Positions 54,183-63,571 of a DNA stretch of 64,000 nucleotides are shown piece by piece. Every line of letters begins with the position of its first letter. Position 1 is the first letter of the stretch. The position numbers were made by a program, and so were the translations under genes. This DNA is from Parcubacteria bacterium C7867-008 (lineage in GTDB: Bacteria > Patescibacteria > Paceibacteria > UBA9973 > UBA2103): NCBI GenBank assembly GCA_001189215.1, contig LFCR01000006.1:1-64000 (forward strand), in the 5' to 3' direction. The notes below the pieces were generated by a model. The model saw only the letters and a program-made list of their open reading frames with translations, had not been told where the DNA came from and made no database searches.

Positions 54183-54556
54183 CAATGTAGTTCGTGTGCG
54201 GGTGACACCATACCATCCTCATACAGCTCCTGCGTGGTGAGGGGCATCATATGGAGATGTTCAAGATTACTCATGATCCAAAGGGTACCCACTATAACAA
54301 TCGCAATGATTAGTCCTGTTATCGAGAAGATAACGAGGTTCCATCGCGGCTTTGATTCTGAACCAAGATGAAGAAAGAATATCAACTGAACAAACAGCTG
54401 AATGAGCGCGGTGATAACAATCGCAGGAACAGCTAACGTACCCAGCTGCGGTGCTACCCAAAATGCTAAGAGAGTGAGGAATATCGAAAGAGCAAAGCCC
54501 AGTACATATGAGCCCAGTGTTCCGTGCGGTATATCCGTGTGTGCGTGTTTGGTCAT
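54182..54556 (-). CDS. cyoD: Quinol oxidase subunit IV
   Basis: 124 residues, three membrane helices; GSYVLGFALSIFLTLLAFW and IQLFVQLIFFLHLGSE are typical for CyoD. The subunit stabilises the oxidase core. ATG 54556 overlaps the cyoC stop (ATGA). Confidence 0.92.
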   Translation of the reverse strand: MTKHAHTDIPHGTLGSYVLGFALSIFLTLLAFWVAPQLGTLAVPAIVITALIQLFVQLIFFLHLGSESKPRWNLVIFSITGLIIAIVIVGTLWIMSNLEHLHMMPLTTQELYEDGMVSPAHELH

Positions 54557-55122
54557 AGGGAGCCAAGTAAGTATACGAGGGAGAACAGACAGATCCATAC
54601 AATATCGAGGAAGTGCCAGAAGAGAGAGAAGTACACAATCCTCTTACTCATCTTAGGTGTAAGGCCACGAATGCCTAGATAGATGAATAGGGCAATGAGC
54701 CACGAGAGTCCAACAAAGATATGTAGTCCGTGTGTCCCAACGAGCGTAAAGAATGATGAAAGGAAGGCACTTGCTGCCCAGCTGTGTCCTTCGGACACAA
54801 GCATACCGAACTCGCTCAACTCCATACCAAGGAATGTGGCACCAAGAGCAAACGTAGCGAGAAGAGAGAGCCATACGCCGACAGTATTCTTTGCCCGAGC
54901 TGCCAGTAGTGCAAGACCGCACGTAAAACTGCTTGTTAGAAGAATAAGAGTCTCAATCAATACGAATGAACGATCGAAGAGTTCAGCACCGCCAGCACCA
55001 CCAGCCGTCTGTGTGTGCAGTACCGCATACGCAGCAAACAGGGAAGCAAAGAGAATACAGTCACTCATGATGTATACCCACAGTCCAAATGAAACCTGTT
55101 CGTGTGTGTCGTGTTTCTTCAT
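54553..55122 (-). CDS. cyoC: Quinol oxidase subunit III
   Basis: 189 residues, five helices. FGLWVYIMSDCILFASLFAAY, LVGTHGLHIFVGLSWL and YFSLFWHFLDIVWI are CyoC marks. It belongs to the oxidase core but carries no cofactor. Adjacent to cyoB, two bases apart. Confidence 0.94.
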   Translation of the reverse strand: MKKHDTHEQVSFGLWVYIMSDCILFASLFAAYAVLHTQTAGGAGGAELFDRSFVLIETLILLTSSFTCGLALLAARAKNTVGVWLSLLATFALGATFLGMELSEFGMLVSEGHSWAASAFLSSFFTLVGTHGLHIFVGLSWLIALFIYLGIRGLTPKMSKRIVYFSLFWHFLDIVWICLFSLVYLLGSL

Positions 55123-55124
55123 AC

Positions 55125-57077
55125 CTATTTATGGTGACGTTGCTCCGTCGCTTTCACGAGGTGCGCAGGGACTACATATTCTGTTTCATCAGCAAAGGAA
55201 CGAACAACAATGGTAACGAATATACCGATGAGTGAAACAGGGAGTAACCACCACATGTGCCACACCATGCCGAATCCGAACAGGAATGAGAACCCTGCGA
55301 TTAGGAGGCCAACGCAACTATTCTTTGGAAGGAGTATGTCCTGATACCCAGCTTCATGTGTCTGCTTCTTCTCTTTCATGGTCCACCACGCATCCCGACC
55401 ATGTACGGTTGGGATATGTGCAAAGTTATAGAACGGGGCAGGTGATGGTACAGACCATTCAAGTGTTCGTCCATTCCAATAGTCACCCGTACGATCCATA
55501 TGGCGCTTACGTTCAAACGTACTTACTGCATAGCATATGAATTGTGCTGCAGCGCCAAGCGCTATGATTCCTGCACCAACCGCAGCTAGTACCAAGAGCG
55601 GATGATAGCCACTTGCTGCATCCACGAAATCAAGACGACGTGTCATACCCATCATGCCGAGTATGTATAGCGGTATGAATGCCATAGCAAATCCAACGAT
55701 CCAGAGCCAGTACGAAACCTTACCCAGCATCTCGTTCAGACCAAAGCCAAAGATCTTGGGGAACCAGTATGCAAATCCACAGAAGTATCCAAAGAGTACT
55801 CCACCAATAACCATGTTATGGAAGTGTGCAACAAGGAAGAGACTGTTGTGCAACTGGAAGTCCACTGCCGGCACAGACATAAGTACACCGGTCATGCCAC
55901 CCAAGATGAAACTGAATAGGAAGCCCATGAACCAGAGCATGGGCACAGTGTATTTAATACGTCCACGGAACATAGTAAAGATCCAATTGAATACTTTTAC
56001 ACCCGTTGGTATGGCGATAACCATCGTTGCAATACCAAAGAATGCGTTAACATTGGCTCCAGCACCCATGGTAAAGAAGTGGTGTACCCACACACCAAAG
56101 GAGAGTAAAACAATGGCCATGGTCGCTACCACCATAGAGGTGTATCCAAACAATCGTTTCTGTGAGAAGACAGGAACGATCTCAGAGAAGATACCAAATG
56201 CAGGAAGGATAAGAATGTACACCTCCGGGTGACCCCATGCCCAAATAAGGTTTACATACATCATCGCGTTACCCCCAAGATCGGTACTAAAGAAATGCAT
56301 ACCAAGCACACGATCAAGTGCAAGCATTGTCATGGTGCCGGTAAGGATGGGGAAGGCAAAGAGCACGAGTAGCATTGAACCTAGCACAGTCCAGACAAAG
56401 ATCGGCATGCGCATGAGCGTCATGCCTGGTGCTCGTTCCTTTATAATTGTCACAATAAAATTCACGGCAGCAAGAAGCGTTCCGATACCGGAGATCTGGA
56501 GTGCCCAGATGTAGTAATCAACTCCAACACCGGGACTGTATGCGATCTCAGAAAGAGGAGGATAGGCAAGCCAGCCCGTCGCAGCAAATGCGCCAACCAC
56601 AAGAGAAAGATTCACTAGCACCGCACCGGTAGCGGTAAGCCAGAAACTGATGGAGTTTAGAAGAGGGAAGGAAACATCACGTGTACCAATCTGAAGAGGG
56701 AGAATGCAGTTGATGAGACCAAACATGAATGTCATGGCCACAAAGAAGATCATAATCACACCATGTGCAGTGAATACTTGCGCAAAATGGTCAGGAGAGA
56801 GATAGCCTGTCCCTGCACCAACCGCGACAGCCTGCTGGCTACGCATCATGAGCGCATCAACGCCACCGCGTGCAAGCATGAGACCTGCAAGAATCAGATA
56901 CATGATACCGATTCTCTTAGCGTCTAGAGAGGTGAGCCATTCAGTCCACAACCATTTCCAGCGTTTCGTAATAGTAAGGAGAAGCACTACAGAAAGTGCA
57001 CCGCCCACCACAATGAGCTGTGCGCCAGTTTCTATTGGGCCATGTATAAAAGCTTCGGGGGTAAGGATACCGAACAT
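55125..57077 (-). CDS. cyoB: Quinol oxidase subunit I
   Basis: 650 residues, haem-copper oxidase subunit. Haem and CuB ligands are all present: TAHGVIMIFF (low-spin haem His), WGHPEVYILILP (CuB His and cross-linked Tyr), VHHFFTMG (two CuB His) and AHFHNMVIGG (both haem His). The proton-channel residues are also visible: Asp in GTRDVSFP, Glu in GHPEV and Lys in PTGVKVFNW. It reduces oxygen to water and pumps protons. Start ATG 57077 follows the cyoA stop by one base. Confidence 0.97.
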   Translation of the reverse strand: MFGILTPEAFIHGPIETGAQLIVVGGALSVVLLLTITKRWKWLWTEWLTSLDAKRIGIMYLILAGLMLARGGVDALMMRSQQAVAVGAGTGYLSPDHFAQVFTAHGVIMIFFVAMTFMFGLINCILPLQIGTRDVSFPLLNSISFWLTATGAVLVNLSLVVGAFAATGWLAYPPLSEIAYSPGVGVDYYIWALQISGIGTLLAAVNFIVTIIKERAPGMTLMRMPIFVWTVLGSMLLVLFAFPILTGTMTMLALDRVLGMHFFSTDLGGNAMMYVNLIWAWGHPEVYILILPAFGIFSEIVPVFSQKRLFGYTSMVVATMAIVLLSFGVWVHHFFTMGAGANVNAFFGIATMVIAIPTGVKVFNWIFTMFRGRIKYTVPMLWFMGFLFSFILGGMTGVLMSVPAVDFQLHNSLFLVAHFHNMVIGGVLFGYFCGFAYWFPKIFGFGLNEMLGKVSYWLWIVGFAMAFIPLYILGMMGMTRRLDFVDAASGYHPLLVLAAVGAGIIALGAAAQFICYAVSTFERKRHMDRTGDYWNGRTLEWSVPSPAPFYNFAHIPTVHGRDAWWTMKEKKQTHEAGYQDILLPKNSCVGLLIAGFSFLFGFGMVWHMWWLLPVSLIGIFVTIVVRSFADETEYVVPAHLVKATEQRHHK

Positions 57078-57078
57078 A

Positions 57079-57957
57079 TTAGTGGTGCTCAATATGATCC
57101 ATCACTGGCATGGACATGAATGAATTTAGGATAGCTGAGAATGGCATGGTCACGCTTCCATAATACCGTACCGGCCCTGTATCGCTTGGCTCTGCAAGTA
57201 CGGCATAGGTCTCGGGAGTAAGTGCAGCCCCTGATGCTTTAGCGTCTTTTACCCAATTTTCAAAGTCATCGTCTTCAAGTGCACGTGCGGTAAAGGTCAT
57301 TTGTGAAAATCCTTCACCGCTGTAGTTGGCAGAACGACCAGCGAAATCTCCTGGTTCAGGAGCAATAAGGTGTAGGGATGTGCTCATGCCGGTCATTGCA
57401 TACATCTGACCTCCAAGAGCAGGAATCCAGAATGAGTTCATGGGTGCATCTGCCGTGATATGAAATTCAATAGGTGCATCTGCAGGGAATGCCACTTCAT
57501 TCACGCTAGCAATTCCTTGTTCTGGGTATATGAACAACCACTTCCAAGGTAATGCGACCACCTCGACCACCACCGGATCCTTTGGATGGTTGAGGGCACG
57601 CATTGGATCTAGTTCATGCGTACTACTCCAAGTGAGAGCAGCAAGAACCAGTACGATTTCGAGTGGTACAGACCACCAGATCAATTCCTCCATTGCGGAG
57701 TTTTCCCAGTTTGGGGTGTACTTCGCTTTGGTGTTTTCAGCACGGTAGAACCAACCAACAAATATAATCAGTATGAATACCGGTATTACAACGATAAGCA
57801 TCAGGAATACCGTGCGCACCATAAGATCTCGCTCTAGAAGACCAATAGTGCCAGCTGGATCTAGTAGCGGAAATTGACCTCCGTGTGCAACTACCGTTAG
57901 CAGCACAACAAATCCTATGATGCCGAGAGACAGGGGAATGAGTAACCGGGACTTCAT
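57079..57957 (-). CDS. cyoA: Quinol oxidase subunit II
   Basis: 292 residues: two membrane helices, then a cupredoxin domain. PWKWLFIYPEQGIASVNE and MNSFWIPALGGQMYAMTGM fit CyoA. The CuA ligands are missing (the loop reads YSGEGFSQMTF), so the enzyme accepts quinol and not cytochrome c. No lipobox Cys. It starts directly behind the DUF4105 gene. Confidence 0.95.
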   Translation of the reverse strand: MKSRLLIPLSLGIIGFVVLLTVVAHGGQFPLLDPAGTIGLLERDLMVRTVFLMLIVVIPVFILIIFVGWFYRAENTKAKYTPNWENSAMEELIWWSVPLEIVLVLAALTWSSTHELDPMRALNHPKDPVVVEVVALPWKWLFIYPEQGIASVNEVAFPADAPIEFHITADAPMNSFWIPALGGQMYAMTGMSTSLHLIAPEPGDFAGRSANYSGEGFSQMTFTARALEDDDFENWVKDAKASGAALTPETYAVLAEPSDTGPVRYYGSVTMPFSAILNSFMSMPVMDHIEHH

Positions 57958-58812
57958 CTAGTTCATTGTAACGGTCAGTAGGCTATCTAGGAATGCACTA
58001 AAATCCTCAGGATCAGCGGTTGCGTTCTTGAGAACCTGATCTTTATAGGAAGTGAGTTCGAAATGATTACGTGTTGTTTCTTGGGTGCCTTCCACCAGCT
58101 TAATAAAACCTTGTTCCATAAGGTATTGATCTGCATACCCAGTGAGGTTCCAAGAGATGTTGTACGGAAGAGTTTTAGGAGCAAGATCATTCACAATATG
58201 AGCCAATGCATTAGTGCAGTTCTCAGTGAGAGTGTTGTAGAACCGAGGACGCGTAGCAAGTTCATTTGTTTGATTCACGCTGCCACGGAACAACGCTTCA
58301 GACATAGTTGAAGTGATAGCAAGAGGGTATCTACGTACCGGATGATCAAGATAGAGCATACGGCGGGTTATAAAATCACGTTCCGTACCCCATTGGTAGC
58401 TTAGCTCGTATGATTTGAAGAGACCTCGTATTGCTGAATAGTCTTCTCCCGCCTCACGACGTGCTTCGATTGAAAAGGAGAGTGTTGTTCCATCTTTGAA
58501 TTCAAAACTAAGGAATGTGTGTCCAACCGCTTTCCATTGCGAGAATGGTTCCGTAACAAACCAAACCTTCTTTATTGCTTTAGGGTCTACCTCCACTGTT
58601 CGCCATTCCTTCGAAGTGATGGTGCCATTGCCGTAGGTCCAATCCCGTACATTCGAGAGTGCAATATGTCCGTTTGAGAGGGTGGTTGCTGTTGCGGTGC
58701 GCGAGAATTCTTCAGACCAGTTCCGATCGGTGCGTGGTTGAATGCTCAGGAAAAAGAGAAGAGCAGCTATAACTGCCAGTACGAGTGTCCATTTTAAAAC
58801 CCTTTTACTCAT
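57958..58812 (-). CDS. DUF4105 membrane-anchored protein heading the cyo operon
   Basis: 284 residues: an N-terminal membrane helix (8-25) and an extracytoplasmic DUF4105 domain with the family's GHTFLSFEF and FYNTLTENCTNALAHIV segments (Cys and His as possible catalytic residues, in a papain-like manner). Function unknown in general. The stop touches the cyoA start, so it is probably the first gene of a six-gene operon. TACAAT (58826-58821, minus strand) ends eight bases before the ATG. Confidence 0.82.
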   Translation of the reverse strand: MSKRVLKWTLVLAVIAALLFFLSIQPRTDRNWSEEFSRTATATTLSNGHIALSNVRDWTYGNGTITSKEWRTVEVDPKAIKKVWFVTEPFSQWKAVGHTFLSFEFKDGTTLSFSIEARREAGEDYSAIRGLFKSYELSYQWGTERDFITRRMLYLDHPVRRYPLAITSTMSEALFRGSVNQTNELATRPRFYNTLTENCTNALAHIVNDLAPKTLPYNISWNLTGYADQYLMEQGFIKLVEGTQETTRNHFELTSYKDQVLKNATADPEDFSAFLDSLLTVTMN

Positions 58813-58875
58813 TACTGGTTATTGTATCGCATGTATGGTGGTATTCTGATGGCATAACACCTGTCTTTGACTACT

Positions 58876-59265
58876 ATGGCTGAATATATTCCGGGCGTCT
58901 GTAACATCGGGGAAGAGGAAGTAAAAGGACGTATCGTGTCCGGTTGGTTGGGACTCATCCTCACCATTGTCATAGCTGCCATCCTTGTTTATCTACAAGC
59001 AACTAAATGGACGTATCTCGTTCTCTTCTTTCCAGCTTTTATCGGTGCACTTGGCTTCCTACAAGGAGCATTCCATTTCTGTGTTGCTTTTGGTACGCAG
59101 GGTCTCTTTAATGTTTCGCAGGGAATGGGGCATACTGAGTCCGTCTCGCAGGCAGAGTATCGTAGTAAAGATCAAAAGAAGGTGGTGTTGATTTTGGTGT
59201 ATTCGGGAATAATTGCAGTAATCATAGCCGGTGCCAGTTTACTTTCCTTGAGCACTTTTTCTTAA
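58876..59265 (+). CDS. Small membrane protein of unknown function
   Basis: 129 residues with three hydrophobic segments (~22-40, 47-70, 105-125) and a short conserved-looking N terminus (EYIPGVCNIGEEEV). Not recognised. A TTG at 58867 could also start it. Its end overlaps the convergent kinase gene by 27 bases. Confidence 0.6.
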   Translation: MAEYIPGVCNIGEEEVKGRIVSGWLGLILTIVIAAILVYLQATKWTYLVLFFPAFIGALGFLQGAFHFCVAFGTQGLFNVSQGMGHTESVSQAEYRSKDQKKVVLILVYSGIIAVIIAGASLLSLSTFS

Positions 59266-61224
59266 AAGTGGGAGTTTTACAGTAAAGATGGTGCCTCGAT
59301 TTATTACGCTGCTAACCCAAATACTCCCACCTTCTAGCTCAACAAGTTGCTTTACAATCGCAAGACCTAAACCACTACCCGGAATGTTTTGCTGATGATC
59401 CTTGCTCCTGTAAAAACGGTCAAATATTTTATTCAGTGCGGATTGTTCTATGCCACAACCACTGTCTTGAATAATTATTTCAGCATTTGAATATAAAACA
59501 CGAAGAGAAATATTAATCTTGCGAATTTTTCGTTTCCCAATATATTTGAGCGAATTACTTATTAAATTAATTACTACCGTACGGATTTGTCGTGGATCAC
59601 CAAATATTGTTATATTTTCTTCTATTTCTTTTACAATCTGAATTGACCTACTTGCAGCAATTACTTCAATTTCTTCACAAAGATCTTGTATAACTTCATC
59701 GAGTTTATAGTAATCTTTTTCAGTGTTTGTCACTTGTTCTAGGTGTGCCAGTTGGAGCAAGTCCTTTATATATAAAGAAATATTATTTATTGTTCTCTCT
59801 AGGCTTTGAAAATCAGTATCTTTTAAGTTCCTTCCACGTAATCCTTCAAGTTTTATTTTAAAAATAGTTATTGGTGTCTGTAGTGTATGAGATATGTCTA
59901 GAATCATTTCTTTTTGTTGTTCGTGCAGAGAATATATTTCTTGTGTCCTTTCCTTTACTTTATCCTCTAGTTCCTCAGTATATTTTTCTACCTGCTGATG
60001 AAGCCTAACTCGAGCAAGCGCAGTAGACGCCTGGTATACAAATGTATTAAGTAGCTTAATATCTACAGCTTTATATTGTTCTCCGGACCGCTTTAGACCA
60101 ACTTCTATATAACCTATGGTTTGTGTCTCAGATAGTATTGGGAATATTAGATGTCCGGGCAATGCTTCAATCATGTCAATTTCTTCATCGAGTAATATGA
60201 TTCTTACCTTCTCTGAACGAAGGATTGAAGACAAGTTTTTCTCAATCTGACTAATTAACTCGCCAGGAGTTTTTGCAGTATAAAGAATCCCGCTTAATAT
60301 ATGCATTGCATCTGCATACTCATACTTATCTTTGAAAAATAAAGCATCAGTTACTCTTTTTAAATACCGATCAAGATATGGAATCGAAAAAGTACCTATA
60401 AGCACTGAGACCCCACTACTTATATAGATACCCATATTAGTAACACTACCCAAGACTGTTGTTAGAATATAAAGTACTACTAAATAGATAAGTATTACGC
60501 TAAGAAATAAAGATGTATAGACCAAACCAAGTTGGAAAATAGCCTTTACTTCAAAAAGATGATGTCGAACTGTTGCATACCCAACGCAAACAGCAAAAAA
60601 GATTGAACAGATTGGTCCTAATTCAAAAAATCTTAGTTCACCGAAGATTGGGAGAATAATATCAAACAGTACTTGACTAGTAATAGTTATCAATAAACCA
60701 CTTAATACAAGGAGTATTTGCATCCGCTTTGTATTTTCATGGATGTAATTAAGCGAGTATATTAGTCGACTTGAGCCGTATGCAAGGCATGCCAAAAGAA
60801 GAACGGCAGCTACATTATAAATAACCCCAGGTACGATTTGAGCAGGTGCATTTTGTGGGAATATTACACCCGCAACACCCAGATCACTAAAAGCTAGTGG
60901 AGTAATAGCTAATGTTAATACGCCATAGATACTGAGGCGATGTATTGGCGGAATCCTCTCTTCAACAACGAGATCAATTACAATTAAGGAAATGAATAAG
61001 TTTATACCGCCAGCAATAAAGGCAAGTCCACTTGAAATAATCAACCAGTCACTTGTATATGAAATATCTGCTACCACGTTTGACTCAATCCAGACCGCAG
61101 TGCTTATGAGATAAAATCCCAATGTTGTATCAAGACTTTTTGAATTCCTAAACAACAGAAGTAATGCGCCACATATAAAGTAAATAATCCCGAATATCGA
61201 TGCGATATAGGTAAGAAAGAACAT
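59239..61224 (-). CDS. Sensor histidine kinase with 7TM-type sensor and GAF-like domain
   Basis: 661 residues: about eight membrane helices (to ~290), the FFKDKYEYADAMHIL linker, a GAF-like domain (~300-400), coiled coil, HisKA with the phosphorylated His in DISHTLQTP, and HATPase with VINLISNSLKY (N box), DSGCGI (G1) and GSGLGLAIVKQL (G2). The signal is unknown. No response regulator is adjacent on this strand. The gene and its 5' flank are distinctly richer in A and T than neighbouring genes, which suggests recent acquisition. Confidence 0.9.
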   Translation of the reverse strand: MFFLTYIASIFGIIYFICGALLLLFRNSKSLDTTLGFYLISTAVWIESNVVADISYTSDWLIISSGLAFIAGGINLFISLIVIDLVVEERIPPIHRLSIYGVLTLAITPLAFSDLGVAGVIFPQNAPAQIVPGVIYNVAAVLLLACLAYGSSRLIYSLNYIHENTKRMQILLVLSGLLITITSQVLFDIILPIFGELRFFELGPICSIFFAVCVGYATVRHHLFEVKAIFQLGLVYTSLFLSVILIYLVVLYILTTVLGSVTNMGIYISSGVSVLIGTFSIPYLDRYLKRVTDALFFKDKYEYADAMHILSGILYTAKTPGELISQIEKNLSSILRSEKVRIILLDEEIDMIEALPGHLIFPILSETQTIGYIEVGLKRSGEQYKAVDIKLLNTFVYQASTALARVRLHQQVEKYTEELEDKVKERTQEIYSLHEQQKEMILDISHTLQTPITIFKIKLEGLRGRNLKDTDFQSLERTINNISLYIKDLLQLAHLEQVTNTEKDYYKLDEVIQDLCEEIEVIAASRSIQIVKEIEENITIFGDPRQIRTVVINLISNSLKYIGKRKIRKINISLRVLYSNAEIIIQDSGCGIEQSALNKIFDRFYRSKDHQQNIPGSGLGLAIVKQLVELEGGSIWVSSVINRGTIFTVKLPLLRKSAQGK

Positions 61225-61344
61225 GACAATTTAAGTATCTTTTAAAGATTAATTATCCGAAATAGAACTATTAGCAAAATAAATTAAATTTAAATTTTTA
61301 CTGAAGAAAATATTTTGCATAAATTGCTGCTCATATATAAGGTT

Positions 61345-61824
61345 TCAATGTTTCTTTACAATCCTCCACTCTCTCCAAATAAAATACATAACCACAATAT
61401 CAAAGAGGGTAATGGCAATAACCGCTATCGAATGCTGTGTAGCAATTTGATAAAACTGATACACAAGGAACCCAGACAACACCACTAATGATGCTGGATA
61501 TGCCCACAGCCAATTCTTCAGAAGCGCACCAATGAGCACTGATTTAATAAGACCACGTGAGAGTAGGTAAATAGCAAGAAAGAGGGCAGTGCCGGCACCA
61601 TATGCTCCTATCTCAGAAACGAGATGTTCATGAATATAGGGGATTGATGATGTGGTCTCAATAAGGAGTGACAAAAGTGAGATAAACAGGCTGGTAGGGA
61701 TAATGAGGAGAAATATACCCACGATCACCTCTGCAACAGAGATTGCGCCCTTTAATAGGACGCTTATAAGAAAGAATTCGTATATCTGTTTCTCTTCTGC
61801 AGGGCTTTCCACAGTGGGCTCCAT
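61345..61824 (-). CDS. DUF2127-like membrane protein
   Basis: 159 residues with four membrane helices and little else; LLKGAISVAEVIVGIFLL and YLLSRGLIKSVLIGALLKNWLWAYP match DUF2127. Start ATG 61824 is set by the -10 box; the longer frame to 61857 would run through the promoter and the divergent kinase start. Confidence 0.75.
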   Translation of the reverse strand: MEPTVESPAEEKQIYEFFLISVLLKGAISVAEVIVGIFLLIIPTSLFISLLSLLIETTSSIPYIHEHLVSEIGAYGAGTALFLAIYLLSRGLIKSVLIGALLKNWLWAYPASLVVLSGFLVYQFYQIATQHSIAVIAITLFDIVVMYFIWREWRIVKKH

Positions 61825-61844
61825 GGCTGAAGTATACTGTACCC
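61825..61844. promoter_or_regulatory. Symmetric bidirectional promoter sharing one palindromic -10 box
   Basis: The two divergent ATGs (61824 minus, 61845 plus) are 20 bases apart. AGTATACT (61831-61838) is its own reverse complement, so TATACT can be read on either strand, and each copy ends exactly six bases from its start codon. Both transcripts would be leaderless. Confidence 0.7.
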
Positions 61845-63188
61845 ATGCTTCTTCCAACCCGGAGCACTGTGGTACGACCGTACTTCTGGCTCACCATGCT
61901 CCTTATAGCAGTGGTGGGAATTGCTGTTTCTGCCTACGTGTATGCACAGGTAGACACGACGGGACGCAGTCATATTATTGAGCGCGCTAATACGCTTGCC
62001 ACGGCGATACCGGTTGCTGAACTCCAGGCACTCAGTGGTTCAAGTGAAGACCTCTATCGTCCTGAATATCAGGTACTCAAGACACTTCTCATGCGCGAGC
62101 ATGAGGTGAGTTCAGATGTTCGCTTCATATACCTTATTGGTAAGGCGTCGAATGATGAACTCTTCTTTTATGTAGACTCTGAAGATCCAACGTCAGAAGA
62201 TTATTCACCGCCAGGTGAGTTCTATCCCGAGGCTACACCACTCATGTATGAGTTCTTTTCAAATGGAAAAAGCGCTTCAGAAGGACCAGACCGTGATCGT
62301 TGGGGAATCTGGGTCTCTGCTTATGCCCCCGTACGTGATGCTAACGGAAACCTTATCGCCATGTTGGGTATGGATGTGCCTGCTGCGCCATACATAACAG
62401 ACCTTGTGGTATATGCAGCACTGCCACTTCTATTTGCACTCCTTATAATTGTCCTTTTGATATCAGATCGCACACGTCGTAGACGTAAGGAGGATGTGCT
62501 GGCACAACGTGCCGAATTCCTTTCAATTGCATCTCATCAGATTCGTACTCCGCTCACCGGTATGCGCTGGGCTCTTGAGCAGCTCCTTGATTCAAAGACC
62601 TCGACCTGGAGTGAAGGAGATCGCACCATTCTTTCTCTAACACATGAAAGCAGTTCAGATCTTATCGCTCGTGTTAACAATCTCCTTGATGTAACAACGA
62701 TCGAGCATCGTGGTGGAGTAACCGAACCGAATCAGTCGGTACTTATGCACCCGCTGTTCGAATCGATTGTTGAAAGTCTTATGCTGAGCGCAAAGCGCAA
62801 AGGCATAACAATCACCCTTGATAGCACTCTCCCAAATGATCTTGAGATTGTGTGTGACCGTCAGTCAATCCAGCACGTATTCTTTAACCTCATTGGTAAC
62901 GCAGTGAAATACACCAAACCAGACACAGAGGTGACGGTTTCATATGGGTGGACACCAGAAGGCCACCAGTTCTCTATACGAGATCGAGGTATGGGTATTG
63001 CTGCATCTGAACAGACACTTATCTTCGAGGGATATCATCGTACACAGCAAGCTATGGAAAGTGGAGAAGCAGGTAGCGGCCTTGGTCTCTATCTAACAAA
63101 ACAACTCGTAGAACTTCAGCACGGCACCATTAGTGTTCATTCAACGGTAGGGGAAGGATCAACCTTCACCGTCACACTCCCGAACTAA
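61845..63188 (+). CDS. Sensor histidine kinase with extracytoplasmic sensor domain
   Basis: 447 residues: membrane helix (~13-34), extracytoplasmic domain (~35-180) with PAS/Cache-like features (DVRFIYLIGKASNDELFFYVD; WVSAYAPVRDANGNLIAMLGMD, each described in part), second helix (~187-207), HisKA with IASHQIRTPLTG, and HATPase with FFNLIGNAVKY, DRGMGI and GSGLGLYLTKQL. The gene meets the regulator gene tail to tail. Confidence 0.93.
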   Translation: MLLPTRSTVVRPYFWLTMLLIAVVGIAVSAYVYAQVDTTGRSHIIERANTLATAIPVAELQALSGSSEDLYRPEYQVLKTLLMREHEVSSDVRFIYLIGKASNDELFFYVDSEDPTSEDYSPPGEFYPEATPLMYEFFSNGKSASEGPDRDRWGIWVSAYAPVRDANGNLIAMLGMDVPAAPYITDLVVYAALPLLFALLIIVLLISDRTRRRRKEDVLAQRAEFLSIASHQIRTPLTGMRWALEQLLDSKTSTWSEGDRTILSLTHESSSDLIARVNNLLDVTTIEHRGGVTEPNQSVLMHPLFESIVESLMLSAKRKGITITLDSTLPNDLEIVCDRQSIQHVFFNLIGNAVKYTKPDTEVTVSYGWTPEGHQFSIRDRGMGIAASEQTLIFEGYHRTQQAMESGEAGSGLGLYLTKQLVELQHGTISVHSTVGEGSTFTVTLPN

Positions 63189-63571
63189 GAATCTGCAGGC
63201 TTTGGCTTTGAAAGGTGCTCCTTTATAAGATTCACCACTGCGGTGATCTGAGGATCAGACTTAATAAGGTATGCGATAACACCACTGTCTGCAGCGCGTG
63301 CCACATGTTCCAACTCATTCGAGTTACTTAGTACAACAAACGGAGTGGCTGCAAGAGGAGCCATGGTGCGGATTTCTTCCATCATCTCGAGACCACTCTT
63401 TTTTGGCATCATCACATCGAGCACCACTGCATCAGGTTTCTCTGAAAAGTATTTCTCAACTCCTTCCTCACCATCCTGTGCGGTTATAACCTCGAATCCA
63501 GATAGTGCGAACTGGTTAGCCAGTACCGTACGCAGGAGAGTATCGTCTTCAGCGATCAGGATCTTTTTCAT
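63185..63571 (-). CDS. Receiver-only response regulator
   Basis: 128 residues: EDDTLLRTV acidic site, phospho-acceptor Asp in VVLDVMMPKKSG, FVVLSN and Lys in YLIKSD. Probably the partner of the kinase at 61845, with which it overlaps by four bases at the stops. TATACT (63583-63578 on the minus strand) ends six bases before the ATG. Confidence 0.92.
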   Translation of the reverse strand: MKKILIAEDDTLLRTVLANQFALSGFEVITAQDGEEGVEKYFSEKPDAVVLDVMMPKKSGLEMMEEIRTMAPLAATPFVVLSNSNELEHVARAADSGVIAYLIKSDPQITAVVNLIKEHLSKPKPADS

